A stretch of DNA of 64,000 nucleotides from Mucilaginibacter aurantiaciroseus (GCF_024055595.1 NZ_JAMXOF010000001.1:806001-870000); one strand, 5' to 3'. Counted from the first letter of the stretch, positions 18,466-30,000 are shown. Made by a program: numbers and translations. Notes: generated by a model not told the origin, from the letters alone.

Positions 18466-20790
18466 TCAACTTGCCGAACCACTAAGCCTCTTTTTAGTAT
18501 CTCCGTAACCATAGCCATAGTTATAACCGTAGCCGTAACCATAATTTCCGAAACTCCTGCTCGATACATCGTTAAACACGATAGCCGCATTATTTAACTT
18601 ATTTAACACATTGTTTTTATCAATTCGGCCGACAAATGCCTTAGGTGTATAACCATGCCGGACGATATAAAGGGTGGCATCACACAGTGGTGAAATAATA
18701 TAAGCATCAGAGATCGGCCCAACAGGTGCTACATCAATAATGATAAAATCAAATATGCCATCTAAATATTTTAAAAATTCCTCAGCCCTACCATTGGTTA
18801 AAAGCTCAGAAGGATCATTGGATAAGTTGCCGGCTGAGATAAAAAAAAGACCATCGCTCACTTCCGTACTATTTATTATAGCATCAGCCGATACTTTCCC
18901 TTCCAAAAAGTCAGTGATCCCAATACTTTTCTTTACTTTGAATTTAACGTGTAACGAGGGGTTAGTAAGGTCAAGATCAAGTATAACCACCTTTTTACCT
19001 GTTATGGCAAGGCTTATCGCCAAGTTAAGCGCTACGAAACTCTTCCCTTCGCCTGCAATACCAGATGTTACCAAAACTCTTTTATTTACTCCTCCAATTC
19101 CTAAATATGCCAGTGTTATCCTTAGTTTTCTGAATTGCTCAGCTATAAGCGTTCGTTGATTACTCCCTATTACAATTGGATCTTTTGAATTACCGGAACT
19201 TATTTCAGCGATCACCGGAATATCCGTAAGAACCTCAATGTCAGACTGGTACATAATATTATTCCTTAATGATTCTTTGACCGCGATCATAATTCCTCCT
19301 AAAATAAATGCGATCAACATAGCCGCGAGGTAGATGATCTTTTTTTGCGGCGTAACCGGAAATTCAGATGAAGCCGGCTTTTGTATAACTTTACTACCAT
19401 CTACGTTCGAGATAAAAGACAATCCGGTTTCCTCTTTCTTTTGAAGTAAAAATGTGTATATGCCACTTTGAATAGTCAATTCACGATTTATATCGATAAG
19501 TGTTTTCTCGGTTTCCGGCATCGATTCCAATTTAGAGGAGTAGGTTTTATTTGTTGTGGATAAATTACCTTTACTAGCCAACAAACTTTGCCGTTGGTTA
19601 TCAAGATTTTGAAGTATCTGAGGCTTAATTTTTTCAATTTTATCCACGTACGAAACGATCAATGGGTTATTGATGCCTGTTGTTTTCTTAAGACTTTCAA
19701 CTTCCAGTTGTAATTCGTAAATGTTTTTAACCATTTGTGTCAGACCGGGATCATCAACTCCAATGGTTGAAGGAACAATTTCGCTGGATAGATTTTTTGA
19801 TTTTACAGAATTCTCGATTTGATCTAAAACTGATAAATGCATGTTTATCTCGCCCACCTTTTGATCATTGTTGCTTACGTTTTCTAAAAATAGCTTTCCT
19901 TGTGTGCTTATGTCAATAGCTCCCCGATCAGCCTGGTAATTTTGTTGCTTATGTTCAATTGCAAGCAAATTATTCTGTGATATGGTCAGACGTTCATCAA
20001 TAAACTTTTCGGTATTCGCTGCCAAAACATTTTTTTCTTCGGCTATAGACCGGTTATACGATCTGATAATATCCAACACGACCGCTTCGCTTCGATCGGG
20101 GTTCTCATCTGTAAATGCGATATCTATAATAGTAGTTAACTTATTAGCCGAACTGACTTTCAATCTGGCAGAAACGGATGAAATAACTTTTTTAGGTGTA
20201 AGTAATGAAAAATAGAAAATTTCATCGTTAGATGACGTTTTTATTAAGTGAGGGTTCCTCTTAAATATCAGGTTTCCATATGGCGTACTAACCAATTTAT
20301 TAAGAGGATATCTGTTGTTGTTAATTAAAACTGTTGAGTCTTGTAATTTAAAATATACCTTTTCAACTTGTATCAGGCTATCCATATTATTTGTTGAAAC
20401 AATAATTGGAGAACTATGGTAAGCCAACACATTTTTAAATTTGGACTCTGAGTATACCGGAGCATATAGGTTTAAATTACCAACCACATTACCGATAAGG
20501 TCTTTTGACTGAATTACTTCGATCTCATTATCAATAGATTTCTTTGGCGAAATTATATCCAACGCTTCAAAAGCCTTAGTGTCTTGAGTGCCTTTTTTAT
20601 CATCTTTTATCAAAAGCCTGGATGTAGTTTGATACATCGGGATTGTAAATTGCATATACAGCCAGGCACCTCCAACCCCAATTAATAAAAGGGTCAAAAA
20701 AAGGGGCCAATAATGGATAAGCTTAAAAACATAATGTACTAATGACAAACTATTACTATTTTCCTCTATGGGTTTTCTTATCAATTTCAT
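18466..20790 (-). CDS. Wzc-like polysaccharide co-polymerase and tyrosine autokinase
   Basis: A 774-aa inner-membrane protein. It has an N-terminal Wzz domain with one membrane helix (about 28-50), a long periplasmic coiled region, a GNVR-type segment near QSGIYTFLLQKKEE, and a second helix (IIYLAAMLIAFILGGIM, about 480-500). The cytosolic BY-kinase domain has Walker A (GIAGEGKSF), Walker A' (VVILDLDLTNP) and Walker B (FIIIDVAP). The C-terminus carries a tyrosine cluster of seven Tyr alternating with Gly/Asn, the autophosphorylation tail. It controls chain length and export together with the Wza-like protein encoded 28 bp upstream. Cycles of tail phosphorylation regulate polymer size in this family. 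Confidence 0.92.
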   Translation of the reverse strand: MKLIRKPIEENSNSLSLVHYVFKLIHYWPLFLTLLLIGVGGAWLYMQFTIPMYQTTSRLLIKDDKKGTQDTKAFEALDIISPKKSIDNEIEVIQSKDLIGNVVGNLNLYAPVYSESKFKNVLAYHSSPIIVSTNNMDSLIQVEKVYFKLQDSTVLINNNRYPLNKLVSTPYGNLIFKRNPHLIKTSSNDEIFYFSLLTPKKVISSVSARLKVSSANKLTTIIDIAFTDENPDRSEAVVLDIIRSYNRSIAEEKNVLAANTEKFIDERLTISQNNLLAIEHKQQNYQADRGAIDISTQGKLFLENVSNNDQKVGEINMHLSVLDQIENSVKSKNLSSEIVPSTIGVDDPGLTQMVKNIYELQLEVESLKKTTGINNPLIVSYVDKIEKIKPQILQNLDNQRQSLLASKGNLSTTNKTYSSKLESMPETEKTLIDINRELTIQSGIYTFLLQKKEETGLSFISNVDGSKVIQKPASSEFPVTPQKKIIYLAAMLIAFILGGIMIAVKESLRNNIMYQSDIEVLTDIPVIAEISSGNSKDPIVIGSNQRTLIAEQFRKLRITLAYLGIGGVNKRVLVTSGIAGEGKSFVALNLAISLAITGKKVVILDLDLTNPSLHVKFKVKKSIGITDFLEGKVSADAIINSTEVSDGLFFISAGNLSNDPSELLTNGRAEEFLKYLDGIFDFIIIDVAPVGPISDAYIISPLCDATLYIVRHGYTPKAFVGRIDKNNVLNKLNNAAIVFNDVSSRSFGNYGYGYGYNYGYGYGDTKKRLSGSAS

Positions 20791-20818
20791 AACGTTAGCT
20801 GAATCGTATTCTAATTAA

Positions 20819-21613
20819 TTATTTCCTTATGATCACAGTAGCTATGATGGCAACAAATGAGAGTATGCTTAAGCCGATAGGTATTAACTGAGTGCTCTGT
20901 GATGAGTTATTAACTTTTGCCCTGTTGGCTTCGACATATACTATGTCATTTGATTTCAAATAATAATATTGTGACGTAAAAAGATCTTTCGAATTAAGAT
21001 CTAGTCTTTTTATTTTTTTTTCGCCATTTTCTTCTCTGATAACCATCACATTATCTTTTTTGCCATATATAGTAATATCTCCGGCCAAACCGAGGGCTTC
21101 TAACAGTGAGATCTTTTCACTCGGAACGCTTATAACTGTAGGATGGCCAACTTCGCCTAAAACACTAACTTTGAAATTTAATTGCCGTACTACCACAACA
21201 GCGTCAACTAAAAGCTTTCGGTCAAGCAACTCCTTTGTGATCTTTAATCTTAGTTGGTTGGTGGTCAAACCGGCAACCTTAATATCACCAATAACTGGAA
21301 ATTGTATAATACCGTCCAAATTCACAAGGTATCCCGGTGACTGCAGACTGCTTCCCGTCGCTGTTGTTGCGATCACATTCGAAATATTTGGTGTGTTAAA
21401 AATTACTGTAGCAGTTGGGTTTAAACTACTTACGGTAATACTGAATATATCATTAGGTTGAATAAAGGATTGGGCCGCAGCATTGGATGACTTGATGATC
21501 GAATCTTGCTGATCTGCAAAATACTCTGTTTTTCTAACGTTGGCACAGGAAGAAAAAATCAATGGAAATAAAAATGCTGCTGCAGCTAATTGTGAAATGG
21601 ATTTCAAGCTCAT
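20819..21613 (-). CDS. Wza-like polysaccharide export lipoprotein
   Basis: A 264-aa outer-membrane export protein. It has a lipoprotein signal (FSSC, Cys23), a Poly_export domain (IQPNDIFSITVSSLNP, then GYLVNLDGIIQFPVIGDIKVAG), and SLBB-type beta-grasp repeats (VSVLGEVGHPTVISVPSEKISLLEALGLAG). A C-terminal hydrophobic helix (GLSILSFVAIIATVII) precedes a short basic end, common in Bacteroidota versions. It forms the channel for exopolysaccharide and pairs with the Wzc-like kinase directly downstream. A small frame ends 6 bp before its ATG. Confidence 0.9.
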   Translation of the reverse strand: MSLKSISQLAAAAFLFPLIFSSCANVRKTEYFADQQDSIIKSSNAAAQSFIQPNDIFSITVSSLNPTATVIFNTPNISNVIATTATGSSLQSPGYLVNLDGIIQFPVIGDIKVAGLTTNQLRLKITKELLDRKLLVDAVVVVRQLNFKVSVLGEVGHPTVISVPSEKISLLEALGLAGDITIYGKKDNVMVIREENGEKKIKRLDLNSKDLFTSQYYYLKSNDIVYVEANRAKVNNSSQSTQLIPIGLSILSFVAIIATVIIRK

Positions 21614-21619
21614 GATATT

Positions 21620-21715
21620 TTAATTTATTTGATGATAATTAGGTTTATTTATCGGATCCGGTATCGCTGCGATAACAGAAAATAAATTTTTAGTTGTTGT
21701 GGTTGAAATTTTCAT
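21620..21715 (-). CDS. Possible 31-aa leader ORF before the export gene
   Basis: An ATG-initiated frame of 31 codons (starts MKISTTTTKNLFSVIAA, ends in HQIN) on the same strand as the export lipoprotein gene. It stops 6 bp before that gene's ATG, which would permit translational coupling. It contains a threonine run and two Pro codons in PDPINKP. No homology is recognised. It may be a leader peptide, a fragment, or chance. Confidence 0.3.
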   Translation of the reverse strand: MKISTTTTKNLFSVIAAIPDPINKPNYHQIN

Positions 21716-22037
21716 GGTTTAATATTCATTTTTGTATTAATATATTTTCAATAATAGAAATCATTTTAATACAAAAGAAAATAAATTGGCAATTGTTTTA
21801 TACAAAGTATAATTATTAAGAAATAGCCTTAAATTATTTACATCAGATTAAATGAAATTCTATATTGAGGGCTCAATTTCAGAGAAAGGCACAGAGGATC
21901 GTGTCTACAGGGGATTAGTAAAAAAGCAGGGCGGGTATGAAATGATCAATTTCAAAAAGAACACAGGGGTTCCTATTCGCTAAGATTGATTTCGGTAGCG
22001 ACTATGCCAGGATGGTTAGAGGTTTACAGTTACCAGA
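21716..22037. other. Intergenic region between the XRE regulator and the export gene
   Basis: About 320 bp. The left part (21720-21850) is AT-rich and could hold a promoter for the export-kinase-flippase block. At 21852-21981 a plus-strand frame without support opens with ATGAAATTCTATATTGAGG and is probably a remnant or noise. No clear TAnnTTTG box was found. Confidence 0.35.
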
Positions 22038-22400
22038 TTATTTATCGCTAATACTGTGCTTTTTAAATTGGTGCAGTTCTTCATAAAGCGTAATGACATA
22101 TTCTTGCAAATGAAGTATCTTGAAGGAATATTCGGTTATAGTTTCCTTAGCCTTTACCAGTTCGTCTGTATATTCTTTACTTTGTTCCGAAGCTGGTAAT
22201 AACATATCTGAAAGACTTACCTCGAAAATTTCAGCAATTTTTTCAAGTCTTGATAAACTAAGATCGGTGATTTCTGTTTCGATTTTGGAAAAGGCAGGAA
22301 CTGATATGTTTAGTAGTTTTGCAACATCACCCTGCGACCAGCCTTTTTTTTGCCGCAACGACTTGATTTTTTTTCCGATTTCGTGCATAGCTTTTGGCAT
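22038..22400 (-). CDS. XRE-family HTH regulator inside the exopolysaccharide locus
   Basis: A 120-aa cytosolic DNA-binding protein. The Cro/C1-type helix-turn-helix lies at about residues 8-62 (IKSLRQKKGWSQGDVAKLL, VPAFSKIE, LEKIAEIFEVSLSDML). A helical C-terminal tail (about 65-118) may dimerise. The ATG at 22400 is preferred over an in-frame TTG at 22415. It lies between fcl and the export gene on the same strand, so it probably controls this locus. A symmetric AT-rich stretch upstream (22440-22500) may hold its operator. Confidence 0.85.
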   Translation of the reverse strand: MPKAMHEIGKKIKSLRQKKGWSQGDVAKLLNISVPAFSKIETEITDLSLSRLEKIAEIFEVSLSDMLLPASEQSKEYTDELVKAKETITEYSFKILHLQEYVITLYEELHQFKKHSISDK

Positions 22401-22536
22401 GAGTACAATTATCAAATTGTTGGTTAATTATTAATTGATACGAATAACTTTTGCAAAGTAATTATTAATTTCAATAATTTGAAATTTTTACCATTAATTT
22501 AATTAACTGTTAATTTATTTAATCAATTCAGGATTT

Positions 22537-23484
22537 TTATTCCTGAAGCTGAATCGGTAGGTTTTTTTGAAGGAAATCATCATACACCATTCTTATCCCT
22601 TGCTCTATGCATACTTTATGTTTCCAGCCCAATTTATGCAGTTTAGAAACATCCAATAATTTGCGGGGGGTACCATCTGGTTTTGATGTGTCAAATTCAA
22701 TGTTTCCACTAAAGCCGCTTACCTCTTTAACCAACATCGCCAATTCTGCAATTGAAAGGTCTTCGCCGGTACCGATATTAATAATACCAGCCTCGTTATA
22801 ATTGTCCATTAAATTAAAACAGGCATCGGCCAGGTCATCAGCAAATAAAAACTCCCTTTTAGGCGCTCCCGACCCCCAAATGGTTACTGATGGAGCCTGT
22901 TGTTTAGTGGCTTCATAAAACCGCCGGATCAGTGCGGGTAATACGTGCGAATTTTCGGGATGATAGTTATCATTATATCCATACAAATTTGTTGGCATTA
23001 CAGAAATGAAATTACATCCATATTGATCTCTATACGCGTCACAAAGCTTTATGCCTGCTATTTTAGCAATTGCGTAGGGTTCATTAGTTATTTCCAACTG
23101 GCCGGTTAGTAAATACTCTTCCTTTATAGGTTGGGGCGCCATTTTAGGATAGATGCAACTCGAGCCTAAAAACAAAAGTTTTTTAACGCCTGCCCGAAAT
23201 GCCTCATGTATTACGTTATTTTGGATCTGTAGATTATCATATAAAAATTGAGCCCGGTAGGTATTGTTTGCGACTATACCGCCAACCCGCGCTGCGGCCA
23301 TAAAAACATATTCAGGTTTCTCATGCTCAAAAAAGTCAGCTACCAGGTGCTGGTCTCTTAAGTCCAGTTCAGATGAATTGATTATCAGAATATTTGAGTA
23401 TCCTTCGCTTTCAAGCTTCCTTAATATTGCTGAACCAACCATGCCTTTATGGCCTGCTATATAAATTTTATCACTTTTATTCAT
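22537..23484 (-). CDS. GDP-L-fucose synthase
   Basis: A 315-aa extended SDR enzyme that epimerises and reduces GDP-4-keto-6-deoxy-D-mannose to GDP-L-fucose using NADPH. Visible features are the Rossmann motif [19 protein letters not shown] with the catalytic Ser, and the YAIAK catalytic Tyr/Lys pair. [16 protein letters not shown] and the substrate-binding [12 protein letters not shown] segment are typical of Fcl/WcaG. Its start overlaps the end of gmd by 8 bp, so the two are translationally coupled and supply GDP-L-fucose to the exopolysaccharide transferases. Confidence 0.95.
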   Translation of the reverse strand: MNKSDKIYIAGHKGMVGSAILRKLESEGYSNILIINSSELDLRDQHLVADFFEHEKPEYVFMAAARVGGIVANNTYRAQFLYDNLQIQNNVIHEAFRAGVKKLLFLGSSCIYPKMAPQPIKEEYLLTGQLEITNEPYAIAKIAGIKLCDAYRDQYGCNFISVMPTNLYGYNDNYHPENSHVLPALIRRFYEATKQQAPSVTIWGSGAPKREFLFADDLADACFNLMDNYNEAGIINIGTGEDLSIAELAMLVKEVSGFSGNIEFDTSKPDGTPRKLLDVSKLHKLGWKHKVCIEQGIRMVYDDFLQKNLPIQLQE

Positions 23485-24592
23485 ATTGGTTTTTAATCAA
23501 ATATCCCGAGTTTTTTAAAATCTTTTCTTTAATGAAAAGTTCCACATCGGCGTTTACCATTTCCTTTACCAGCGCCTTTAAGTCGTATTTGGGTTTCCAA
23601 CCTAATTTTTGCTGGCATTTGGTTGGGTCACCTATTAATAAGTCAACCTCAGTTGGCCTAAAATATTGAGCGTCGACACAAACCACTTCTTTTCCATATT
23701 CTATAACGTATTCAGGGTTGCTGCAATTGGCCACATATCCTTTTTCGTTAACACCGCTTCCTCTAAATTCTACAGTAATATCAAGTTCTGCAAAGGCCAA
23801 CCTTACAAATTCTCGCACGCGTGTGGTGATACCTGTGGCAATAACGAAATCTTCGGGTTGTTCCTGCTGTAATATCAAATACATGGCTTCTACATAATCT
23901 TTAGCGTGTCCCCAGTCGCGTTGTGCATCCAGGTTACCCAGGTAAAGCTTATCCTGTAAACCCATGGCTATTTTAGCAACTCCCCTCGTAATTTTACGTG
24001 TCACAAAGGTTTCACCTCTAAGCGGACTTTCATGGTTAAATAAAATACCGTTACAAGCAAACATGTTATACGATTCCCGATAATTTACAGTGATCCAATA
24101 TGCGTAAATTTTGGCAACTGCATAAGGCGACCGTGGGTAAAACGGAGTAGTTTCGCATTGGGGAACTGCCTGCACCAAGCCATATAGCTCGGACGTTGAC
24201 GCTTGATATATTTTAGTTTTTGTCGTTAAATCTAAAATTCTTACGGCTTCTAATATTCTCAAAGTCCCTATTCCGTCAACGTTGGCCGTATATTCTGGCG
24301 TATCAAAACTTACTTTTACGTGCGACATTGCACCTAAATTATAGATTTCATCGGGTTGGGTTAGTTTTATAATCCTGATCAGATTTGTCGAGTCGGATAG
24401 GTCGCCATAATGTAAAATAAAATTCAAGTCGGATTCATGCGGATCCTGATATAAGTGATCGATCCGGTCGGTATTAAACAACGAACTCCTCCTTTTAACA
24501 CCATGTACAATGTAACCTTTTGCTAATAATAATTCTGCCAAGTATGCTCCGTCCTGGCCCGTAATACCTGTAATTAAGGCAATTTTTTTCAT
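23477..24592 (-). CDS. GDP-mannose 4,6-dehydratase
   Basis: A 371-aa SDR enzyme. It converts GDP-D-mannose to GDP-4-keto-6-deoxy-D-mannose, the first step of GDP-L-fucose (and GDP-rhamnose) synthesis. The N-terminal NADP site is [12 protein letters not shown]. The catalytic set STSELYG and [10 protein letters not shown] is intact, and [16 protein letters not shown] and [15 protein letters not shown] are classical Gmd motifs. Length is normal. It is the first gene of the minus-strand block and overlaps fcl. Confidence 0.96.
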   Translation of the reverse strand: MKKIALITGITGQDGAYLAELLLAKGYIVHGVKRRSSLFNTDRIDHLYQDPHESDLNFILHYGDLSDSTNLIRIIKLTQPDEIYNLGAMSHVKVSFDTPEYTANVDGIGTLRILEAVRILDLTTKTKIYQASTSELYGLVQAVPQCETTPFYPRSPYAVAKIYAYWITVNYRESYNMFACNGILFNHESPLRGETFVTRKITRGVAKIAMGLQDKLYLGNLDAQRDWGHAKDYVEAMYLILQQEQPEDFVIATGITTRVREFVRLAFAELDITVEFRGSGVNEKGYVANCSNPEYVIEYGKEVVCVDAQYFRPTEVDLLIGDPTKCQQKLGWKPKYDLKALVKEMVNADVELFIKEKILKNSGYLIKNQYE

Positions 24593-24882
24593 AATGATCT
24601 TTATATATTAAATTTCCTGGGGCGTGGTGCAAACATTAAGATTTTACATGAATGAAACATTACATAAATAATGCCAATAATTTAACTTTTGTTTTATAAA
24701 TTTTCTATTTTTGACTTATAATTTTAATTATTGACTTTAATTCTTTTATTTTTACATTAATAAGATAAATTTTTCTTTTAATTAAAATTATAATAACTAT
24801 ATCATAAACAATTTGCTCCATTATTCAGTTCTGATTTATATCAGCAGTAGTATTGCTTGCTTCTATATTTACAAACAACATA

Positions 24883-25602
24883 ATGTCAATCAAACTTTAT
24901 ATGCCAATAACGGCGCTATTAATATTTTTTCATTTTTCGGTAGTTGCGCAAAACATAGCCATTGGGATACAAGGCGGGGTGAGCAGCCGGAATTTAACCA
25001 ATGGCGCATCTCTATCACAATTATTAACATCCGGAAACCATTTTGTAATAGCCCCAAACTTTGGGATTTTTGCAGAGTTTAAATACTCAGCCACGTTCTC
25101 ACTGCAACCTTCGATTGAATATAGTGCCCAAGGCAGTAAAAATGGAACCTTTAAAACAGGTATAAATACCCCACATCAGGAAAGCACAAACAGCAGTAAC
25201 CGAGCTGAATTAAATTATTTGATATTACCGGTTTTGGCCAAATTTGGATGGAACTTCCAGGAATCACCAGTTAGATTTTATATAGCCGCCGGGCCCTTCG
25301 CCGGCGTATTACTTTCGGCCAAACAAACAGTCTTCGATAGTTCACCAAATGCTGTAAATGGCGAAGATGTAAGAGCATATCTACATAGTTTCAATGCCGG
25401 CATCCAAGCAAAGGTGGGCTTGATATACATTTTGGGCAGGGGTAACTTATCTATTGAAGGCGGGGGCAATTTTGGAGCACTTAAAATACAAAACGCGATA
25501 GTACCTGATAAAAATAACACCGGTTCCCTGATAATTTCTATTGGTTATAGTTATTGGTTAGGCGCCGACTTCCGCACATCAAACAACCCTATCAGGTTAT
25601 AA
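24883..25602 (+). CDS. Outer-membrane beta-barrel protein (PorT-like fold)
   Basis: A 239-aa secreted protein. The chosen ATG gives a clean signal peptide (about residues 1-23, ending VVAQN); the frame could start at a TTG 30 bp upstream. The mature part has alternating hydrophobic/aromatic strands and phrases common in Bacteroidota OMP_b-brl proteins: GIQGGVSSRNL, SLQPSIEYSAQGSK, LNYLILPVLAKFGW, FYIAAGPFAGVLL. Function is not predictable; such proteins are often small barrels of unknown cargo. It is divergent from gmd. Confidence 0.75.
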   Translation: MSIKLYMPITALLIFFHFSVVAQNIAIGIQGGVSSRNLTNGASLSQLLTSGNHFVIAPNFGIFAEFKYSATFSLQPSIEYSAQGSKNGTFKTGINTPHQESTNSSNRAELNYLILPVLAKFGWNFQESPVRFYIAAGPFAGVLLSAKQTVFDSSPNAVNGEDVRAYLHSFNAGIQAKVGLIYILGRGNLSIEGGGNFGALKIQNAIVPDKNNTGSLIISIGYSYWLGADFRTSNNPIRL

Positions 25603-25882
25603 TTTTATAATAAATTAGAATATTTTGACTGCGTCCTCGGCGTTCCATTTAAAAACGAATTGAACGCTGTGGATCAATAGCTTTTTTTTAAAATAATTAA
25701 ATTACGGCAACTATCTGATTATCCACGGTATCGTCTTTAAACTTTTAACGACTTTTCCATAATGCAAGCACAACGGCCAGATTGGGGTAGAAACTGAGGT
25801 GGGGAAGGCTGCCACATTTTGGTTTATGATACCCAAGGGGCTTTAACAAAGTACTGATTAGTGTCTTAATCTAAAATTACCC

Positions 25883-26890
25883 ATGTCAAACACTCCAAAG
25901 TTTATAGTTGTAATAGGCACTTCTGCCGGTAGGCTTAAGGCTTTGGTTAAACCAATTAGCCAGTTTCAAGCCGATTTTTTGGCACCGGTATTGGTTGTTC
26001 AGCATATATCAGCAGATGCCACCGGCAACGCAACCTTAGATGTGTTGAATAATAACAGCAAATTTAAATGCACACATGCCGTACATGGAACAAACCCGCT
26101 ACCCGGTCATTTATACCTGGCACCGTCAGATAATCACCTGATGCTGGACAAAGATTGCAAAATACTGGTAACAAAGGGTGCGCAGGAAAATCGTTCGCGG
26201 CCTGCCATCGATCCTTTATTTCGTTCGGCGGCGGTGGTCTTCGGGAATAGGGTAATTGGCATAATTTTAACAGGTTACCAGGACGATGGCACTGCTGGCA
26301 TGGAGGTTATTAAAAGGTGCGACGGAACCTATATTGTTCAGGACCCTGCAGATGGTGATTATCCGGCTATGCCGTAAAGCGTTTTAAACCAAGTGAAAGT
26401 TCAATATTGCCTCCCCATTAATTAAATGGGCGGCTTGCTTTACCGGCTCGTAGCGCGTAAGGCAGCTAAACAGAAACCCATACCAAAGAACATTTTAATA
26501 AAAACAAAAATAGTCGAAAGGATTTTAAGCGATCTGCCATCGTTAAACGCATTAGGCGACCAGGTGCCTTTTAATTGCCATGGCTACTGCGGCGTTTTAT
26601 GGCAGGTAGAAAAAGGGACATCAGCACGTTACCGCTGTCATGTAGGGCATGCTTATACCGCAGCCTCTTTTTTTACTGAACAAACCGGGAAGATTGAAGA
26701 GACGATGTGGGCGGCAAAAAGGGTGTTTGAGGAAAGAAAGAACCTGCTAACTTCGTTTGCTAAAGCGCAAACCGGGGCAGCTTTCAAATCTTCTTTAGAA
26801 AGAGCGAGAATCTCTCAGGTTCATATCGACCGGAAAAAAGCAATTTTACAAGCAGACGATAAGGGAACCACTGATGATATACTGATTTAA
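25883..26890 (+). pseudogene. CheB-type methylesterase with two in-frame stops
   Basis: Read through, the frame gives a protein of about 335 residues typical of stand-alone CheB-like proteins. The N-terminal part has the catalytic Ser in VIGTSAG, VVQHIS and GYQDDGTAGM. The C-terminal part has a Cys/His segment (FNCHGYCGVLW, RCHVGHAYT) and the helical end EETMWAAKRVFEER. Two in-frame TAA codons interrupt it, at 26375-26377 and 26423-26425. The 15 codons between them still read as family sequence (SVLNQVKVQYCLPIN), so no frameshift is involved. The gene precedes the second CheB-CheR-kinase on the same strand. Translation restart at the ATG at 26426 is possible but would lack the active site. 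Confidence 0.85.
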
Positions 26891-27050
26891 CTGTATTTAT
26901 AATTATTTATGTGATAAATTATTGTAATTTTAATTAATTAAATATTTTAATTATAAGTTTATATAATTTAACTTGCTTTTTTGACATTGATCAACAGGGT
27001 TATAAGGATTTTAAGATGATTATGATATTTAATTTAAACTATAAATAAAC

Positions 27051-30000
27051 ATGGCCGTCCCCCGCTATATCATTGCTATTGGCGCTTCTGCAGGGGGCAT
27101 GGAAGAAATAATTACTTTTTTTGATCACACCCCAGTAGACGGGATTTCCTATGTAATAGTTCAACATCTATCGCCCGATTTTAAAAGTAGGATGGTAGAG
27201 CTACTTGGCAGGCATAGTAAGCTAATTGTGAAGGAGGCGGGAAATGGCATGTTTGTAAAAAGCAACGAGGTGTATCTTATTCCCAGTGATAAGTTTATGA
27301 CCATTAGTGAAAATAAATTGTTGTTAACGGATAAAGAAACTATTAAAAACCCTCATTTAACTATCAACACTTTTTTTAATGCGCTGGCGGCCGATTGCGG
27401 CAAAAGGGCTATCGGCATCGTACTCTCAGGCCTGGGTTCGGACGGCACGGAGGGTGTAAAAGCAATTAAAAAAGCCGGAGGGATGGTAATTGCCCGCAAC
27501 CCGGAAACAGCCGAATTTGGCAGCATGCCATCTTATGCAATTGCCACCGGCCTGGTAGATTTTATCCTGGAACCGGAATTAATGCCCAATGCCATTGAAG
27601 ATTACGTTAAATACGGCACCTTATTGCTTGCAGATCATAAAGACGATGACAAATGTCTTTCGGCAATTATTGCCATGATCAGTGAATTTTCCCCGCTCGA
27701 TTTTTCGGATTATAAATCATCGATCATTTTGCGCAGAACTAAAAGAAGAGCTGCCCTTGCTAACTTTACCTCGCTAGCCAAATATGTAAACTTTTTGAAG
27801 GCAAACCCCGAAGAAATATCGGCGCTTACCAAAGAGTTCCTGATCAGCGTAACGTCGTTTTTTAGGGATCCTGCCGCTTTTGAATTTATTCAAAAAAAAA
27901 TATTGCCCGAAATACTTGCAAAACTTAGCCCCGGCGAAGAGTTAAAGATGTGGATAGCGGGCTGCGCAACAGGTGAAGAGGTATTTTCAATGGCTATATT
28001 AATCGCCGAACAGCTAATAGGCCCGTTAGAGGATATTACGGTGAAATTATTTGCTACAGATATTGATAGCGCCGCTTTAGAAAAAGCTGGAAAGGGAATT
28101 TACAACAAAACGATCAAAAAGGATGTTTCTGCCAAAAGGCTCGAAAAATATTTCATCCTGCAAAACGATCAATACAGGATAAATCCGTTCATCCGTAAAA
28201 TGGTAATCTTTGCCCATCACGATCTTGTTAAAAATTCTCCGTATTTCAATATGCACCTGATAAGTTGCCGCAACTTGTTGATTTATATGACACCGGTATT
28301 GCAAAAGAAAATGTTTAATATATTTCTCTTTGGGCTTAAGATGAACGGATATTTATTTTTAGGTAGCAGTGAAAACCCTATGTCAATTATCAAATACATG
28401 GAGGTAGTTAACAAAAAATGGAAAATTTATAAAAATATCGAAATTAAGAAGGGGGCAACCTTTGATACCTTTTCGTTACCAGCCCTAATGGATACCAAGC
28501 GGATTCCATCCGGTTTTATCAGGGATGAACATGCCAGAACACCAGGTAATACCTTAACAGAAACCATCCACACCAAACTTGCCGAGGAGCTTGGATACTT
28601 GATGGTTTGTGTGGATGAGCACGACAAGGTGGTGAAATCATACGGCATTACCTCGCCCTATTTACTCAATAAACATTTCAGCGTAAACCTTACCGAATTA
28701 CTGCCCAAACCGCTGGCGGTGGCATTTAATACCCTGAGCAGGGTTGCGCGGAAAACCAATCAAAAAGGGACCATCAACGGGGTTAAAATTAAACAAGGCA
28801 AGGTTATTTCAACCATTAACCTTTCTGTAAAGCCCCTGATTGAAAATGGCATGCAAAAATTGTTAATGGTGATTTTTACGCCCGAAAAGTCACCCGTTTC
28901 GCTCCCCGGGGAGGAACCGTTAGTATATGATGAAACCATATATCATGACAAATACTTGCGCGACTTGGAAGAAGAGTTGCAGGAAGCTAAAGATAAACTT
29001 TACAGTGCTTATGAAAAACTCGACGCCTTTAACGAAAATCTTCAATCTTTTAATGAGGAGCTGATATCGGCCAACGAAGAAATGCAGAGCACCAACGAGG
29101 AGATGCAGTCTGTTAATGAAGAGCTGAATACCATTAATGCAGAATACCAGAAAAAAAATAAAAAACTGCTTGAACTGAACGACGATTTAAATAACTATTT
29201 TAAAAGCAACATTAACGGACAGTTGTTTATTAACAGCGAATTGCAGTTAATGAAGTTTTCGCCGGGCACGGTTAAGCAAATTAACCTGCTAAATACAGAT
29301 ATTGGCAGGCCCCTAAGCAACATTTCGACCAATTTTAAATTTGAAACAATTATTGATGATATAAAGCAGGTAATTGCTAGGGGCACAGTTGTTACAAAGG
29401 AAATTCAAACAAACAATGGCCGGTGGTACCAAACCATGACCATGCCTTATCTACAGCAGTCGGATCAAAAAAGAAAGGGTGCAATTATCACATTTAATGA
29501 TATTACCGAGCTGAAAAAGATACAACAGGAATTGAACGCCAGTGTCCAAATGCTAGGCATGGCTATAGCTTCTGCAGAAATGGGCACCTGGACAATTGAT
29601 ATTAAGACACTTGAATTTATCCCCTCGGTGCGGCTAAAAGAGATATTTGGTTTTTACCCGGAAGAGGATATGAGTTATGAGGCGGCTGTAACTCAAATTA
29701 TTAATGAACACCAGCTAAAGGTGATTGATGCCGTTAAGGCATCGATAGAAAATGTCGAGAAGTTCGATGTGGAATACTGTCTCCGTGGGTTTCATGATGG
29801 GAAGCTTCGATGGGTAAAGGCTATGGGTAGCCTCACAGAGATACAGGAGGGCAAACCTACTTATTTTACCGGTATCTTAATTGATATTACCGCACACAAG
29901 CAGGACGAACTTCGAAAAAACGATTTCATAGCCATGGTGAGCCACGAGTTAAAAACACCGCTTACCTCATTGCAAGTTTACGTACAGTTATTAGCTAAAA

